Below are positions 1-8,093 of a DNA stretch of 64,000 nt, in pieces. A program made the position numbers and the translations under genes. This stretch comes from Desulfolutivibrio sulfodismutans DSM 3696 (GTDB taxonomy: Bacteria; Desulfobacterota; Desulfovibrionia; Desulfovibrionales; Desulfovibrionaceae). The stretch covers positions 62,001-126,000 of the forward strand of contig NZ_CP045504.1 in assembly GCF_013376455.1 (NCBI RefSeq), written 5' to 3'. Position 1 is the stretch's first letter, and each line of letters opens with the position of its first letter. Below the pieces are notes generated by a model, which saw only the letters and a program-made list of their open reading frames with translations, had not been told where the DNA came from and searched no databases.

Positions 1-122
1 CGGCCACGGAAAACATGTTCATCATCAGTCCCTTCTCGGCCGGGGCGGCCGCCAACTGGTTCAGCACCCATCCGCCCACGGCCGAGCGCATCCGCCGCCT
101 GCGCGAGTTGGCCGGGCGGTAG
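1..122 (+). CDS. htpX: HtpX-like M48 metalloprotease, C-terminal fragment
   Basis: Only the last 39 codons are in the window; the gene continues to the left. The frame reads ATENMFIISPFSAG, then NWFSTHPPTAERIRRLREL and a TAG stop at 120-122. The STHPPTAERIRRL tail is the typical C-terminus of the HtpX/M48B membrane zinc protease family, which removes misfolded inner-membrane proteins. The catalytic HExxH lies outside the window and could not be checked. It is convergent with the RND permease, whose stop lies about 155 bp away. Family assignment is fairly confident; the symbol rests on this short tail only. Confidence 0.75.
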   Translation, partial: ATENMFIISPFSAGAAANWFSTHPPTAERIRRLRELAGR

Positions 123-278
123 GGAATCGCCCCTCCCCCCGGGTGCGGCGACGCCGGGGCGCGTCCAAAGGGAACCCGGCCTCCGGTACGGAAAGGCCTC
201 CTGGCCGTCCGCACGACGCCCGCCAGGAATTCGCGTGGGGGGAAGGCGCCTGCGCGGGGGGAGGATCTTTGCGCCGCT

Positions 279-3200
279 CTAGGCCGCAGACGTTTTGCTG
301 CGCACGGCGTAGTAGGCCACGGGGATCAGCAAAAGCGAAAACGCCGTGGAGGCCAGAAGGCCGAAGATCAACGCCCAGGCCAGTCCGGAAAAGATCGGGT
401 CCAGGGTGATGGGCCAGGCCCCGAGCATGGTGGTCAGGGCCGTCAGCGCGATGGGCCGCAGGCGGATGGCCCCGCTTTGCAGCACCGCCTCCCGCAGGGC
501 CATGCCCTGGCGCATGGATTCGTCCACGAAATTGATCAGCACCAGGGAGTTGCGGATGACGATGCCCCCCAGGGCGATCATCCCGATCATGCTGGTGGCC
601 GTGAAAAAGACCGGATCGCCGTAGCCGCCCACCGTCTCCCCGAACAGGACGTTTAAGAGCCAGAACCCGGGCATGATCCCCAAAAGCGTCAGCGGGATGG
701 CGGTCATGAGCAGAAGCGGCAGGGAAAACGACTTGGTCTCGATGATCAGCAGAATATAGATGCCCAGCAGCGCCGCGCCAAACGCGATGCCCAGGTCGCG
801 GAACACGTCCACGGTGATCTTCCATTCCCCTTCCCCGGCGAAATCCACCTCGATGCCCTTTCGCGGCGGATCGGCCTCCAGCCGGTTCTGGAGGCCGAAC
901 ACGGCCTCGGCCGGAGCCCGTCCGGCGGTCTCGCCGAACACGTAGGCCACCCGACGCATGTTCTTGTGCAGGATGGGCTGGTCCTCGGAAACAGGGCGAA
1001 ACTGCCCCAGCTCGGCCAGGGGCGCGATCTTGCCCGCGTCGGTCTTGACCGGGATGCGCTCCAGGGCGGTCAGCGACGAGCGTTTTTCCCGGGGCAGCAC
1101 AAGCCGCGTCACCAGCGGTCGGCGTTCGCCCGGTTCATGCACCGTGGCCGGGGTGGCCCCGGACATGGCCAGGGCGATGCTGGCGTTCACGTCCTCGGCG
1201 GCGACCCCGTGCAGGGCCGCCTTTTCTTTGTCCAAAAAGAAATTGATGCGCTCGCGCGGGGTCTGGGTGGAGTCGAACACGTCGGTGATGCCCGGTTCGT
1301 CGCGGAAAAGCCCGTGAAGCCCCAGGGCCGATTCCATGAGCATCTCGTAGGGCATGTCCGGCGCGCCATAGACCTCGGCCGCCACGGTGGCCACCACGGG
1401 CGGTCCGGGCGGCGTCTCCACCAGGCGCATCCTGGCCCCGTGCCGGGCCGCCAGGGCCTCCAGGGCGTTTCGCAGGCGCAGGACGATGGCGTGGCTTTGC
1501 ATGTCGCGCCGGTCCTTGGGCAAAAGATTCACCCGGATGTCGGCCTGGTTCGAGTCGCCGCGCAGATAGTACTGGCGCACCAGGGCGTTGAAATCCATGG
1601 GCGAGGCCGTGCCCACATAGCTGACGAAGGTGGTGACCTCGGGCACGCCGCGCAGGAAGGCCTCGAAATCGCGCACGGCCCGATCCGTGCTCTCCAAGGT
1701 CGAGCCCTCGGGCAGGTCGAGCACAATCTGGAATTCGTTTTTGTTGTCGAAGGGCAGCATTTTGAGCGGCACGCGTCCCGTGGCGGCCAACAGCAGGGCG
1801 GCCAGCAGGAGCCCCGTCACCGTGGCCGCAAGGCCCAGACGCCTGCCGGGCGAGTCCAGGAAGGGTTCCACCATGCGGCGGTACATCCGCCCCAGGCGAC
1901 TGTTGACGGCCTTGTCCTCGGGAGAGGGCGGGGCGGCCGGGGTTGCGGCGGGCTCCCCGGTCGCTTCTCCGCGAAGTTCTGGGGCAGCTTTTGGAGCCTC
2001 TTCGGGATCGGGCGGCGCGGCCGTTTCCTCGCCGTCCCCTTCCTGCGGGGCGGGCATGGCCCGGCCGGTGTCGGCCTGTGACAGGGGCCGGGCCTGGGCG
2101 TCGTCCGGGGCGAGGCCGGGGCGCGTTTCGGATTCCGCCGGGGCCGTGGGGATCGGAGCGTCGTCGGGCAGGTCGGGCAGGGGCGATTTGCCGCGCAAAA
2201 GCACATACGACAGCCAGGGCACCACGGTCAGGGCCGCAACCGTGGAGAATCCCACGGCCAGGGGCACGTTGGCGGCCATGGGGGCCATGTAGGGGCCCAT
2301 CATGCCGGTGATGAAATACAGCGGCAGAAAGGACACCACGATGGCCAGGGTGGACATGATCACCGGCGGCAACACCTCGCGCACCGCGAAAAGCGTGGCC
2401 CGCCTCGGCGGCAGGCGGCCGGCCAGGATGTGGCGCTGGATGTTGTCCACGTTGACGATGGGGTCGTCCACCACCAGTCCCAGGGACAGGATCAGGGCGA
2501 AGAGCGTCACCCGGTTGATGGTGTAGCCCAGCAGCATGTTCACGAAAAGGGCCAGGGCGAAGCTCACCGGCACGGACAAGGCCACCACCATGGCCTCGCG
2601 GCGGCCCATGGTCAGGGCCAGGAGGATGATCACCGTGAGCAGGGCCTCGGCCAGGGACCAGATCAGCTCCGTGACCTTCTCCTGGGCCGTTTCGCCGTAA
2701 TTGCGGGTGACCTCCACCGTGACCCCGTCCGGCAGGATGGTCTTTTCCAGGGCCGCCGTGCGGGCCAGGATGTCGTCGGCCACGGCCACGGCGTTGGTGC
2801 CCTTTTTCTTGGCCAGGGCCAGGGTCACGGCCGGGCGCGGCTGTCCGGGCTCTTCGCCCAGGTGCGTCGCCTGGGCGTCGGAGACGCCGCGCCGGGTGTA
2901 GGTCGCGATCTCCTCGGGGCCGTCTTTCACCTCGGCCACGTCACGCAGGTAGACCGGGCGGCCCTGATGCACCCCGACCACCAGATCGCCCGCCTCCCGG
3001 GCCGAACGCAGGAACGAATCCGCCGTGAGGGCGAATTCGCGGTTTTGGGCATCGAATTTTCCGGCCCGCACGGACAGGTCGGCGCGTTTGAGGGCGTCAG
3101 ACACCTCCAGCGGCGTCAGCTCCATGCCCGAAAGCCTCTCCGCGTCGAGCTCCACCCGAATCTCCCGGGCCAGCCCGCCGACCAGGGTCAGCTTGGAGAT

Positions 3201-3761
3201 GTCCGGCGTCTCGGTCAGGCGCGCAAAAAGCTCCTCGCCCATGCGCCGCAGATCATATTCGTCGTAGCGCGGCGAGGACAGGGTCAGGGTCACGATGGGC
3301 ACGTCGTCGATCTCGATCGGCCGCACCAGCCAGCTTTTGACGATGGACGGCACGAGATCCTGGTGCATCATGATGGTGTTGTGCAGCTTGACCAGGGACG
3401 AGTCCTGATCCTGCCCCACGAAAAAGCGCACCGTGACCACGGCCGCGTCGGGCCGGGACACGGAATAGACGTATTCCACGCCGTCGATCTGCCACAACAG
3501 CCGCTCCAGCGGCGTGGCCACGAGCTGTTCGATCTCCACCGCCGAGGCCCCCGGCGCGCTGACCACCACGTCGGCCAACGGCACCGTGATCTGGGGCTCC
3601 TCCTCGCGCGGGGTGAGGAGCACCGCCGCCACCCCCAGGCACATGGAAAAAATGATGAACACCAGGGAAATGCGCGTTTCGAGAAACACCCGGACCACTG
3701 CCGGAATGAATCCGCCGGGGAGGTCTGGGTCGGAAGATCGGGATGTTGGCTGCTGGTTCAT
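279..3761 (-). CDS. RND-family efflux permease (AcrB-like) with a long Pro/Ala-rich linker
   Basis: 1160-residue inner-membrane proton-driven efflux pump subunit. The first transmembrane helix is near residues 28-48. The TM4 motif GLVVDDPIVNVDN carries the paired aspartates (D432, D433) used for proton relay in this superfamily. Two repeated halves each have a TM bundle and a large periplasmic porter domain. Between the end of the first TM bundle (about residue 524) and TM7 (about residue 630) there is an unusual 100-residue low-complexity segment rich in Pro, Ala, Glu and Asp. The adaptor gene lies 24 bp upstream on the same strand, so the two form an operon; no outer-membrane TolC-type gene is in the window. 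The substrate (drugs, lipids or metal) cannot be told from sequence. Confidence 0.93.
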   Translation of the reverse strand: MNQQPTSRSSDPDLPGGFIPAVVRVFLETRISLVFIIFSMCLGVAAVLLTPREEEPQITVPLADVVVSAPGASAVEIEQLVATPLERLLWQIDGVEYVYSVSRPDAAVVTVRFFVGQDQDSSLVKLHNTIMMHQDLVPSIVKSWLVRPIEIDDVPIVTLTLSSPRYDEYDLRRMGEELFARLTETPDISKLTLVGGLAREIRVELDAERLSGMELTPLEVSDALKRADLSVRAGKFDAQNREFALTADSFLRSAREAGDLVVGVHQGRPVYLRDVAEVKDGPEEIATYTRRGVSDAQATHLGEEPGQPRPAVTLALAKKKGTNAVAVADDILARTAALEKTILPDGVTVEVTRNYGETAQEKVTELIWSLAEALLTVIILLALTMGRREAMVVALSVPVSFALALFVNMLLGYTINRVTLFALILSLGLVVDDPIVNVDNIQRHILAGRLPPRRATLFAVREVLPPVIMSTLAIVVSFLPLYFITGMMGPYMAPMAANVPLAVGFSTVAALTVVPWLSYVLLRGKSPLPDLPDDAPIPTAPAESETRPGLAPDDAQARPLSQADTGRAMPAPQEGDGEETAAPPDPEEAPKAAPELRGEATGEPAATPAAPPSPEDKAVNSRLGRMYRRMVEPFLDSPGRRLGLAATVTGLLLAALLLAATGRVPLKMLPFDNKNEFQIVLDLPEGSTLESTDRAVRDFEAFLRGVPEVTTFVSYVGTASPMDFNALVRQYYLRGDSNQADIRVNLLPKDRRDMQSHAIVLRLRNALEALAARHGARMRLVETPPGPPVVATVAAEVYGAPDMPYEMLMESALGLHGLFRDEPGITDVFDSTQTPRERINFFLDKEKAALHGVAAEDVNASIALAMSGATPATVHEPGERRPLVTRLVLPREKRSSLTALERIPVKTDAGKIAPLAELGQFRPVSEDQPILHKNMRRVAYVFGETAGRAPAEAVFGLQNRLEADPPRKGIEVDFAGEGEWKITVDVFRDLGIAFGAALLGIYILLIIETKSFSLPLLLMTAIPLTLLGIMPGFWLLNVLFGETVGGYGDPVFFTATSMIGMIALGGIVIRNSLVLINFVDESMRQGMALREAVLQSGAIRLRPIALTALTTMLGAWPITLDPIFSGLAWALIFGLLASTAFSLLLIPVAYYAVRSKTSAA

Positions 3762-3785
3762 GGCGTCTTGGGGAGTGCTCCGGGT

Positions 3786-4958
3786 TTATCGGTCGCCATT
3801 TTGGACAAGCAGGGTCTCGCCGCCGGACAGTCCGGAGAGGATCTCCACATTTCCGCCGTCCAAAGCCTGGCCGGTCTTGACCGCATAGGTCCGGGCCACG
3901 CCGCCGTCCATGACCGTGACCATCTCCAACTGGCCCACCCGGCGCACGGCCGCGCGCGGGGCGACCACGGCCTGGCGCGATCCCATGGGGATGAACAGAC
4001 GCCCGAACATGCCCGGGAAAAGTCCCGGCGTCTCGGGCAGGGCGGCCTTGACCAGGAAGGTTCGGGTCAGGGGATCGGCCGTGGGCACGATCTCCTCAAT
4101 CTCGGCGGTCAGCCCGGCACTCGCCCCGGTGGCCGGGACATCGCCGGTCAGTCTGGGGTCCACCCCGGGGACGGCCAGGGCCGCGACGCGAACCGGAAAG
4201 ACGTCTCCCGGCTTGACCCGGGAAATCAGCCCCTCGCGGACCAAGGCCTCCAGGCGCAGGGCCCGGCCCGTGTGCAGCACCAAAAGCGGCTTGCCCGGAA
4301 AGGCCAGATCGCCCGGTTCGGCCTGGCGTTTGACCACCTCGCCCGCCGCCTGGGCATGGATTCTGGCGTGTCCGGCGGCGAGGTTGGCCTCTTCCAGGGC
4401 CTTTTCGGCCTGGGCCGCCTGTCCCTCGGCGGCCTCAAAACCGTCCCGGGCCTGCACCAGGGCGCTTTGGGCCCGCAAAAATTCGGCCTCGGTACGGTCC
4501 ATTTCCTGGGCCGTGACCGTGTGCGAGGCAAAAAGGGTCTTGATGCGCTGGTAGTTGGCCTGGGCGTTGTCAAAGGCCGCCTTGGCCGAGGCGATGCCTT
4601 CCCGGGCCTGGTTTCGGGTGGCCCGGGCCGAGGTCAGGGCCTGATTCGCCCGCTCGGCCCTGGCGGCCAGCTCCCGGTCATCCAGGACCACCAGCAGTTC
4701 GCCCTTCTCCACGGTCTGGCCGGGTCGGACCTTGATGTCCACGATCTTGGCCTGCACCTGGGCCTCCACCGTGGTCTCGGTCTTGGGCCGGATGGTGCCC
4801 ACGGCCTCGTACCATTCGGTGATGTCCCGCAGTTCGGCCGTGACCTGGCGACCCGCAGGGCGCGCCTCCGCGACCTGGGCCGCGACCCGGGCGGCTGGCA
4901 AAAGGGTGCAGCACAACAGGGCCAGAAAAAGCGCGGTGCGGGCGGCGGCGTATGGCAT
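3786..4958 (-). CDS. RND efflux periplasmic adaptor (membrane fusion protein)
   Basis: About 390-residue HlyD/AcrA-type adaptor that couples the RND permease downstream to an outer-membrane channel. After a hydrophobic signal segment (RTALFLALLCCTLLPA) come a lipoyl/barrel-sandwich half, a long alpha-hairpin (roughly residues 90-190, rich in Ala, Gln and Glu), the second lipoyl half with GEVVKRQAEPGDLAFPGKPL, and a beta-barrel domain. The reading frame is open to 5000, but ATG at 4958 is preferred because it starts the signal peptide directly and follows a GGGGA stretch; the 5000 start has no ribosome site. First gene of a two-gene operon; no local regulator is visible. Confidence 0.9.
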   Translation of the reverse strand: MPYAAARTALFLALLCCTLLPAARVAAQVAEARPAGRQVTAELRDITEWYEAVGTIRPKTETTVEAQVQAKIVDIKVRPGQTVEKGELLVVLDDRELAARAERANQALTSARATRNQAREGIASAKAAFDNAQANYQRIKTLFASHTVTAQEMDRTEAEFLRAQSALVQARDGFEAAEGQAAQAEKALEEANLAAGHARIHAQAAGEVVKRQAEPGDLAFPGKPLLVLHTGRALRLEALVREGLISRVKPGDVFPVRVAALAVPGVDPRLTGDVPATGASAGLTAEIEEIVPTADPLTRTFLVKAALPETPGLFPGMFGRLFIPMGSRQAVVAPRAAVRRVGQLEMVTVMDGGVARTYAVKTGQALDGGNVEILSGLSGGETLLVQNGDR

Positions 4959-5238
4959 GGGGCGTTCCCCGGGGCTTTGGTTCGATGGGTTTTCCTGCAT
5001 GGCCGCAACGTATCACGCCTTGGGGCGGGGGAAAAGGGCGGGCGGATTTCCCAGCGAAATCTCGGGGAATGCGGATATCGGGCAGGGCGGCCTCGCCAGG
5101 ACGTCGTCAGGCTGGGAACCCCTTGTCATGGTGGAGATTTCTGGCATAGCATGGTGTCGTATTCCGCGTATTGGAAATACGTCGGCATGCGGCCTGATGA
5201 CTGGGACGTGTCTCGAAACCCTCACCCCGGAGGTTCCC

Positions 5239-5781
5239 ATGGGCAAGGAAGCGCTGACCATGATGGTCAAGGAGAAAGCCGGACTGGACAACAAGGCCCA
5301 GGCTGCGGCGGCCGTGGACGCCATCCTGGACGCCGTGCGCGAGGAACTGGCTGTGGGCGGCACGGTTTCCCTGAAAAATTTCGGGACGTTTTCCGTCGTC
5401 GCCCGGGCCGGGCGTACCGGCAAGAACCCGCGCACCGGCCAACCCCTGGCCATCGCGCCGTCCAAGTCCGTGAAGTTTTCCCCCGGCAAGGAAATGAAAG
5501 AGGCCGCCACCGCCTCGGCCCAGGAATGGGGCGACGCCCACTGGCTCGACTACCGCCTGCTGGCCCGCACCGTGGAAACCCAGCTCAAGGAAATCAAGGA
5601 CGCCCTGGCCAAACGCGGTGTGGGCGCGGACAAGCTCCAGACCCTCTACGACGATACCGCCAGCCGCCTCAAAGATCTTTCCGCCAATGGCGGGCAGGCC
5701 TTCCAGGAAATGCGCAAAGGGTTCAGCGCCGCCTTCGCCGAACTGCGCGAGGCCTTTAAGAAAGCCGTGGATAGATTTTAA
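5239..5781 (+). CDS. HU/IHF-family DNA-binding protein with C-terminal helical extension
   Basis: 180 residues, twice the usual 90-100 of HU. Residues 1-90 are an HU fold: the helical N-terminus, the VSLKNFGTFSVVARAGRTG segment and the DNA-binding arm GKNPRTGQPLAIAPSKSVKFSPGK. Residues 95-180 form an added charged, mostly helical tail with heptad-like Leu/Ala spacing, ending in FAELREAFKKAVDRF. The frame is open far upstream, but ATG at 5239 follows a strong CCGGAGG site and begins the HU fold. It is transcribed away from the RND operon. The tail is unlike standard HU and may oligomerise or bind another partner; that role is inference. Confidence 0.88.
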   Translation: MGKEALTMMVKEKAGLDNKAQAAAAVDAILDAVREELAVGGTVSLKNFGTFSVVARAGRTGKNPRTGQPLAIAPSKSVKFSPGKEMKEAATASAQEWGDAHWLDYRLLARTVETQLKEIKDALAKRGVGADKLQTLYDDTASRLKDLSANGGQAFQEMRKGFSAAFAELREAFKKAVDRF

Positions 5782-5789
5782 GTGTTATC

Positions 5790-5829
5790 GGGGCTGCCGC
5801 CCCATACCCCGCCCGGGGGAAATCATTTC
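5790..5829 (+). repeat. Left half of a dispersed GC-rich palindromic element, interrupted by the IS481 insertion
   Basis: Just after the HU stop codon the sequence has a GGGGCTGCCGCCCC mini-hairpin, then CCCGCCCGGGGGAAATCATTT, which is cut by the IS481-family element. The missing half (CCCCCGGACCCCCTGA plus a long hairpin) resumes at 7133. An intact homologue lies at 60707-60845, which is how the interruption was recognised. It probably also served as the HU terminator. Confidence 0.75.
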
Positions 5830-7128
5830 GGTACGAACCGGGTACATGGTTGACAGAATAGACCGGGTACATGGTTGACACCTTTGGCAGAGGAGGAAGC
5901 TCCGATGCCCTGGAAAAAGGTCGAGACCATGGAAGAACGAGCTCGGTTCATCGTTGAGGCAGCGCGCAGAAGCGAACCGTTTTCTGAAATCTGCCAGCGG
6001 TTCGGGATCAGCCGTGAGACGGGGTATAAATGGGTCCGGCGTTTTCAAGATCGAGGCAGCGTCGAGGAGTTTAGCCGTGCCCCGAGAAACTGCCCCCACA
6101 AAACGTCTGATGCGATCATTGAGAAAATATTATTGCTTCGTGAGACGTATCCGTATTGGGGCCCGAAAAAGCTATCACAACTTCTATTTGATAAATACGG
6201 AATTTGTGATCCTCCAGCACCAAGCACAATTGGCGCAATATTAAAGCGTCATGGGTTTATATCAGAATCGAGAAAAATTCGGCGCAAGTCTGCTGGACGT
6301 TTGCGACGGTATGATTTGTTGTCTCCTCAAGATACGAATGACGTCTGGGCTATTGATTATAAAGGATGGTTCCGACTTGGCGACAGGAGTATATGCTATC
6401 CACTAACGATAACAGACATGCACAGTAGGTATGTTCTGGCATGCAAGGGATATGCTCGCCAGACACTCGAAAATACAAAATCGGCCATGGAAAACGTATT
6501 TTGTGACTATGGGTTGCCTCAGGCAATCCGAGTGGACAACGGGACGCCTTTCGGCTCCAGCGGGATAGGTGGATTTACACAACTTAGTGTTTGGTGGATT
6601 CAATTAGGCATCATCGTTGATTTCATAGAGCCAGGGAAGCCGGAGCAAAACGGTAGCCACGAGCGAATGCATAAAACGTTGAAGCTTGAGTCAACAATGC
6701 CGCCACAGGATAGTCTTTCAGAACAGCAAAAGAAGTTTGATAGTTGGCGGCACCGGTTCAATTATGAGCGCCCACATGAGGCGTTAGGGCAGAAGACGCC
6801 AAGTTCGATATATCGTCGGTCTTTGCGTTCTTTTCCCCGTGAGGCTCCACAGTTCAGCTATCCGCCATACTTCGAAAGTCGCTTTGTTCGTAGCGATGGG
6901 ATGTTCAACTGGAAAGGCGGCCAGGTATTTATCGGGGAGGCCTACGGGAGAAATCGAATCGGGCTGATCCAGAATTATGACGGTAGATGGCTGGTGTACG
7001 CCGGGGATATTCTCATCGGGGGATTGATCTCCGAAGAGCCGAAACATGTGGTCCCGGTGAGGCGCTTGATCGGGTAAAAGTGTCAGGGATGTACCCGGTC
7101 CAAAGTGTCAGCGATGTTCCCGGTTGCA
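5830..7128 (+). mobile_element. IS481-family insertion sequence
   Basis: About 1.3 kb element with one transposase gene. Each end carries two copies of a 19-nt motif, ACCGGGTACATGGTTGACA-like, spaced 25 bp apart: 5837-5855 and 5862-5880 at the left; 7081-7099 and 7106-7124, inverted, at the right. The exact outer boundaries are uncertain by a few bases because the terminal nucleotides of the two ends do not match well. CATT occurs on both sides (5824-5827 and 7129-7132) and is a candidate target duplication. The body is much richer in AT than the flanking genes. Confidence 0.85.
5905..7077 (+). CDS. IS481-family transposase (DDE integrase)
   Basis: 390 residues. The N-terminus holds a helix-turn-helix (FSEICQRFGISRETGYKWVRR), followed by an integrase-type rve core. 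Candidate catalytic acids sit in VWAIDYKGWF, IRVDNGTPFG and EQNGSHERMHKTLK, giving the D, D, E order expected of the family. ATG at 5905 is preferred to the earlier in-frame start because AGAGGAGG stands 8 bp upstream and the protein then begins MPWKK as in relatives. No frameshift or stop interrupts it, so it looks intact. Codon use is more AT-rich than the host genes, as expected for a mobile gene. Confidence 0.92.
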   Translation: MPWKKVETMEERARFIVEAARRSEPFSEICQRFGISRETGYKWVRRFQDRGSVEEFSRAPRNCPHKTSDAIIEKILLLRETYPYWGPKKLSQLLFDKYGICDPPAPSTIGAILKRHGFISESRKIRRKSAGRLRRYDLLSPQDTNDVWAIDYKGWFRLGDRSICYPLTITDMHSRYVLACKGYARQTLENTKSAMENVFCDYGLPQAIRVDNGTPFGSSGIGGFTQLSVWWIQLGIIVDFIEPGKPEQNGSHERMHKTLKLESTMPPQDSLSEQQKKFDSWRHRFNYERPHEALGQKTPSSIYRRSLRSFPREAPQFSYPPYFESRFVRSDGMFNWKGGQVFIGEAYGRNRIGLIQNYDGRWLVYAGDILIGGLISEEPKHVVPVRRLIG

Positions 7129-7132
7129 CATT

Positions 7133-7199
7133 CCCCCGGACCCCCTGATGTCGCTGGGCTTTTCCCGGCGCGGAGCGCCGGGAAAAGCCCAGCGGAAAT
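7133..7199 (+). repeat. Right half of the interrupted palindromic element, with a perfect 19-bp hairpin
   Basis: CCCCCGGACCCCCTGA is followed by a hairpin with 19-bp perfect arms (7153-7171 and 7175-7193) and only 3 nt between them, then GGAAATCC. The same framework with a different but equally perfect stem is found at 60793-60839. It looks like a dispersed structured repeat; a transcription-stop role is possible but there is no T-tract. Confidence 0.7.
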
Positions 7200-7300
7200 C
7201 CGTTGGTTTCGGCGAAGATGACTTCTCCCAAGCAAGGAGCGTGCTGGGCTTGTTCGTCTCCATTCGGCGCGTGTGTTGAGTTCTAAAAGATTATATTGAT

Positions 7301-7343
7301 CAAAATAATCATCTTGATCTGGTGGCTCGAAATGATTATTTTG
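7301..7343 (+). promoter_or_regulatory. Candidate operator: perfect 12-bp inverted repeat before the toxin-antitoxin genes
   Basis: CAAAATAATCAT at 7301-7312 is exactly mirrored by ATGATTATTTTG at 7332-7343, with 19 bp between. It lies in an AT-rich stretch about 95 bp upstream of the antitoxin start. Phd/YefM antitoxins usually bind palindromes in their own promoter, so autoregulation is a reasonable inference; a promoter could not be assigned with confidence. Confidence 0.5.
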
Positions 7344-7436
7344 GGGGTGAGATCGTGCTGGGGCGTCAGAAGCGCACTTTGGTCCGGCAGTCCTTTGAGA
7401 ATGGCAAATATTTTTAATTATATTGAGAGGTTGATG

Positions 7437-7694
7437 ATGAATAGTATTGTAACCTCGAGTGATGCGAAACGGAATTTTGGCCGCATCCTGGAGACCACGA
7501 TGAAGGGGCCGGTTGAGATTACGAAATCCGGACGCAGGGTCGCCGTGATTCTTTCGGCGGAGGACTATGACAATCTCTCCAGGCTGGAAGACGCCTATTG
7601 GGGAGAGCGGGCCCTGGCCGCAGAGAAGGGAGGATTCGTCGGCCCGGAGGAGGCGATGCGGACACTGACGAGGATGCGCCATGAGGAAGCTTGA
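7437..7694 (+). CDS. Phd/YefM-family antitoxin
   Basis: About 85 residues, starting MNSIVTSSDAKRNFGRILE. This is the N-terminal DNA-binding fold of Phd/YefM antitoxins, with the usual GPVEITKSGRRVAVILSAEDY continuation. The C-terminal part (from about residue 45) should wrap the toxin. ATG at 7437 is preferred to 7434 because GAGAGG lies 6 bp before it. It overlaps the toxin gene by 14 bp, typical of coupled toxin-antitoxin operons. It probably represses its own promoter through the upstream inverted repeat. The pair sits between an IS element and a dispersed hairpin, suggesting acquisition. Confidence 0.9.
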   Translation: MNSIVTSSDAKRNFGRILETTMKGPVEITKSGRRVAVILSAEDYDNLSRLEDAYWGERALAAEKGGFVGPEEAMRTLTRMRHEEA

Positions 7695-7986
7695 GCGGGT
7701 CATCAGCCTGACGAAGGACGCCAATGACTCCATAAAGTCTCTCGATGCGAAACAGTATCGTCAGGTGGTGCAACGCATCTTCGACCTTTCCGAAATCCCC
7801 GAACCGCATGACTCGAAGAGCCTGAAAGGAAAGACCGAGAAAAACCAGAAGCTCAGGCGGGTTGATGCAGGTGAGTTCCGCATCATCTATCGCCATGATG
7901 CGGGCGTCGTTGAAATCCTCGTTGTCGGCCGTCGCAACGACGGCAAGGTCTACAGGAATCTGGGCGACAAGGATTTCTCGTCCTGA
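7681..7986 (+). CDS. RelE/ParE-family toxin
   Basis: 101 residues. The C-terminal half, RRVDAGEFRIIYRHDAGVVE followed by ILVVGRRNDGKVYR, is the RelE-superfamily core with its basic and tyrosine residues; members cut mRNA on the ribosome or poison gyrase. The ATG lies inside the antitoxin gene (14-bp overlap), so translation is coupled. The frame is intact. The sequence resembles RelE-type mRNA interferases more than ParE, but the two cannot be separated with certainty here. Confidence 0.88.
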   Translation: MRKLERVISLTKDANDSIKSLDAKQYRQVVQRIFDLSEIPEPHDSKSLKGKTEKNQKLRRVDAGEFRIIYRHDAGVVEILVVGRRNDGKVYRNLGDKDFSS

Positions 7987-8042
7987 CCGGCTGCGCCCGG
8001 CCGCGCAAAACGCGAAGCGCGACGAAGTTTTCGAAGGGGTGT

Positions 8043-8080
8043 CAAGGGGGGAAACCTTTTTCAAAAGGTATCCCCCCTTG
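8043..8080 (-). terminator. Long hairpin between the convergent toxin and BrkB genes
   Basis: CAAGGGGGGAAACCTTTTT pairs with CAAAAGGTATCCCCCCTTG, a 17-18 bp stem with one mismatch pair and a very small loop. It is preceded by GCGCGAAGCGCGACGAAGTTT, a phrase that recurs before the related hairpin at 60915. Its position suggests a bidirectional terminator, and it belongs to a dispersed repeat type. Confidence 0.65.
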
Positions 8081-8093
8081 TCGTCTCGCCCCC

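Noticed and set aside
2430-5759. 1109-codon open frame on the plus strand across the RND operon
   Set aside because: It is antisense to two clear RND genes, is rich in His/Gln/Gly as expected of a shadow of high-GC coding, and resembles no family.
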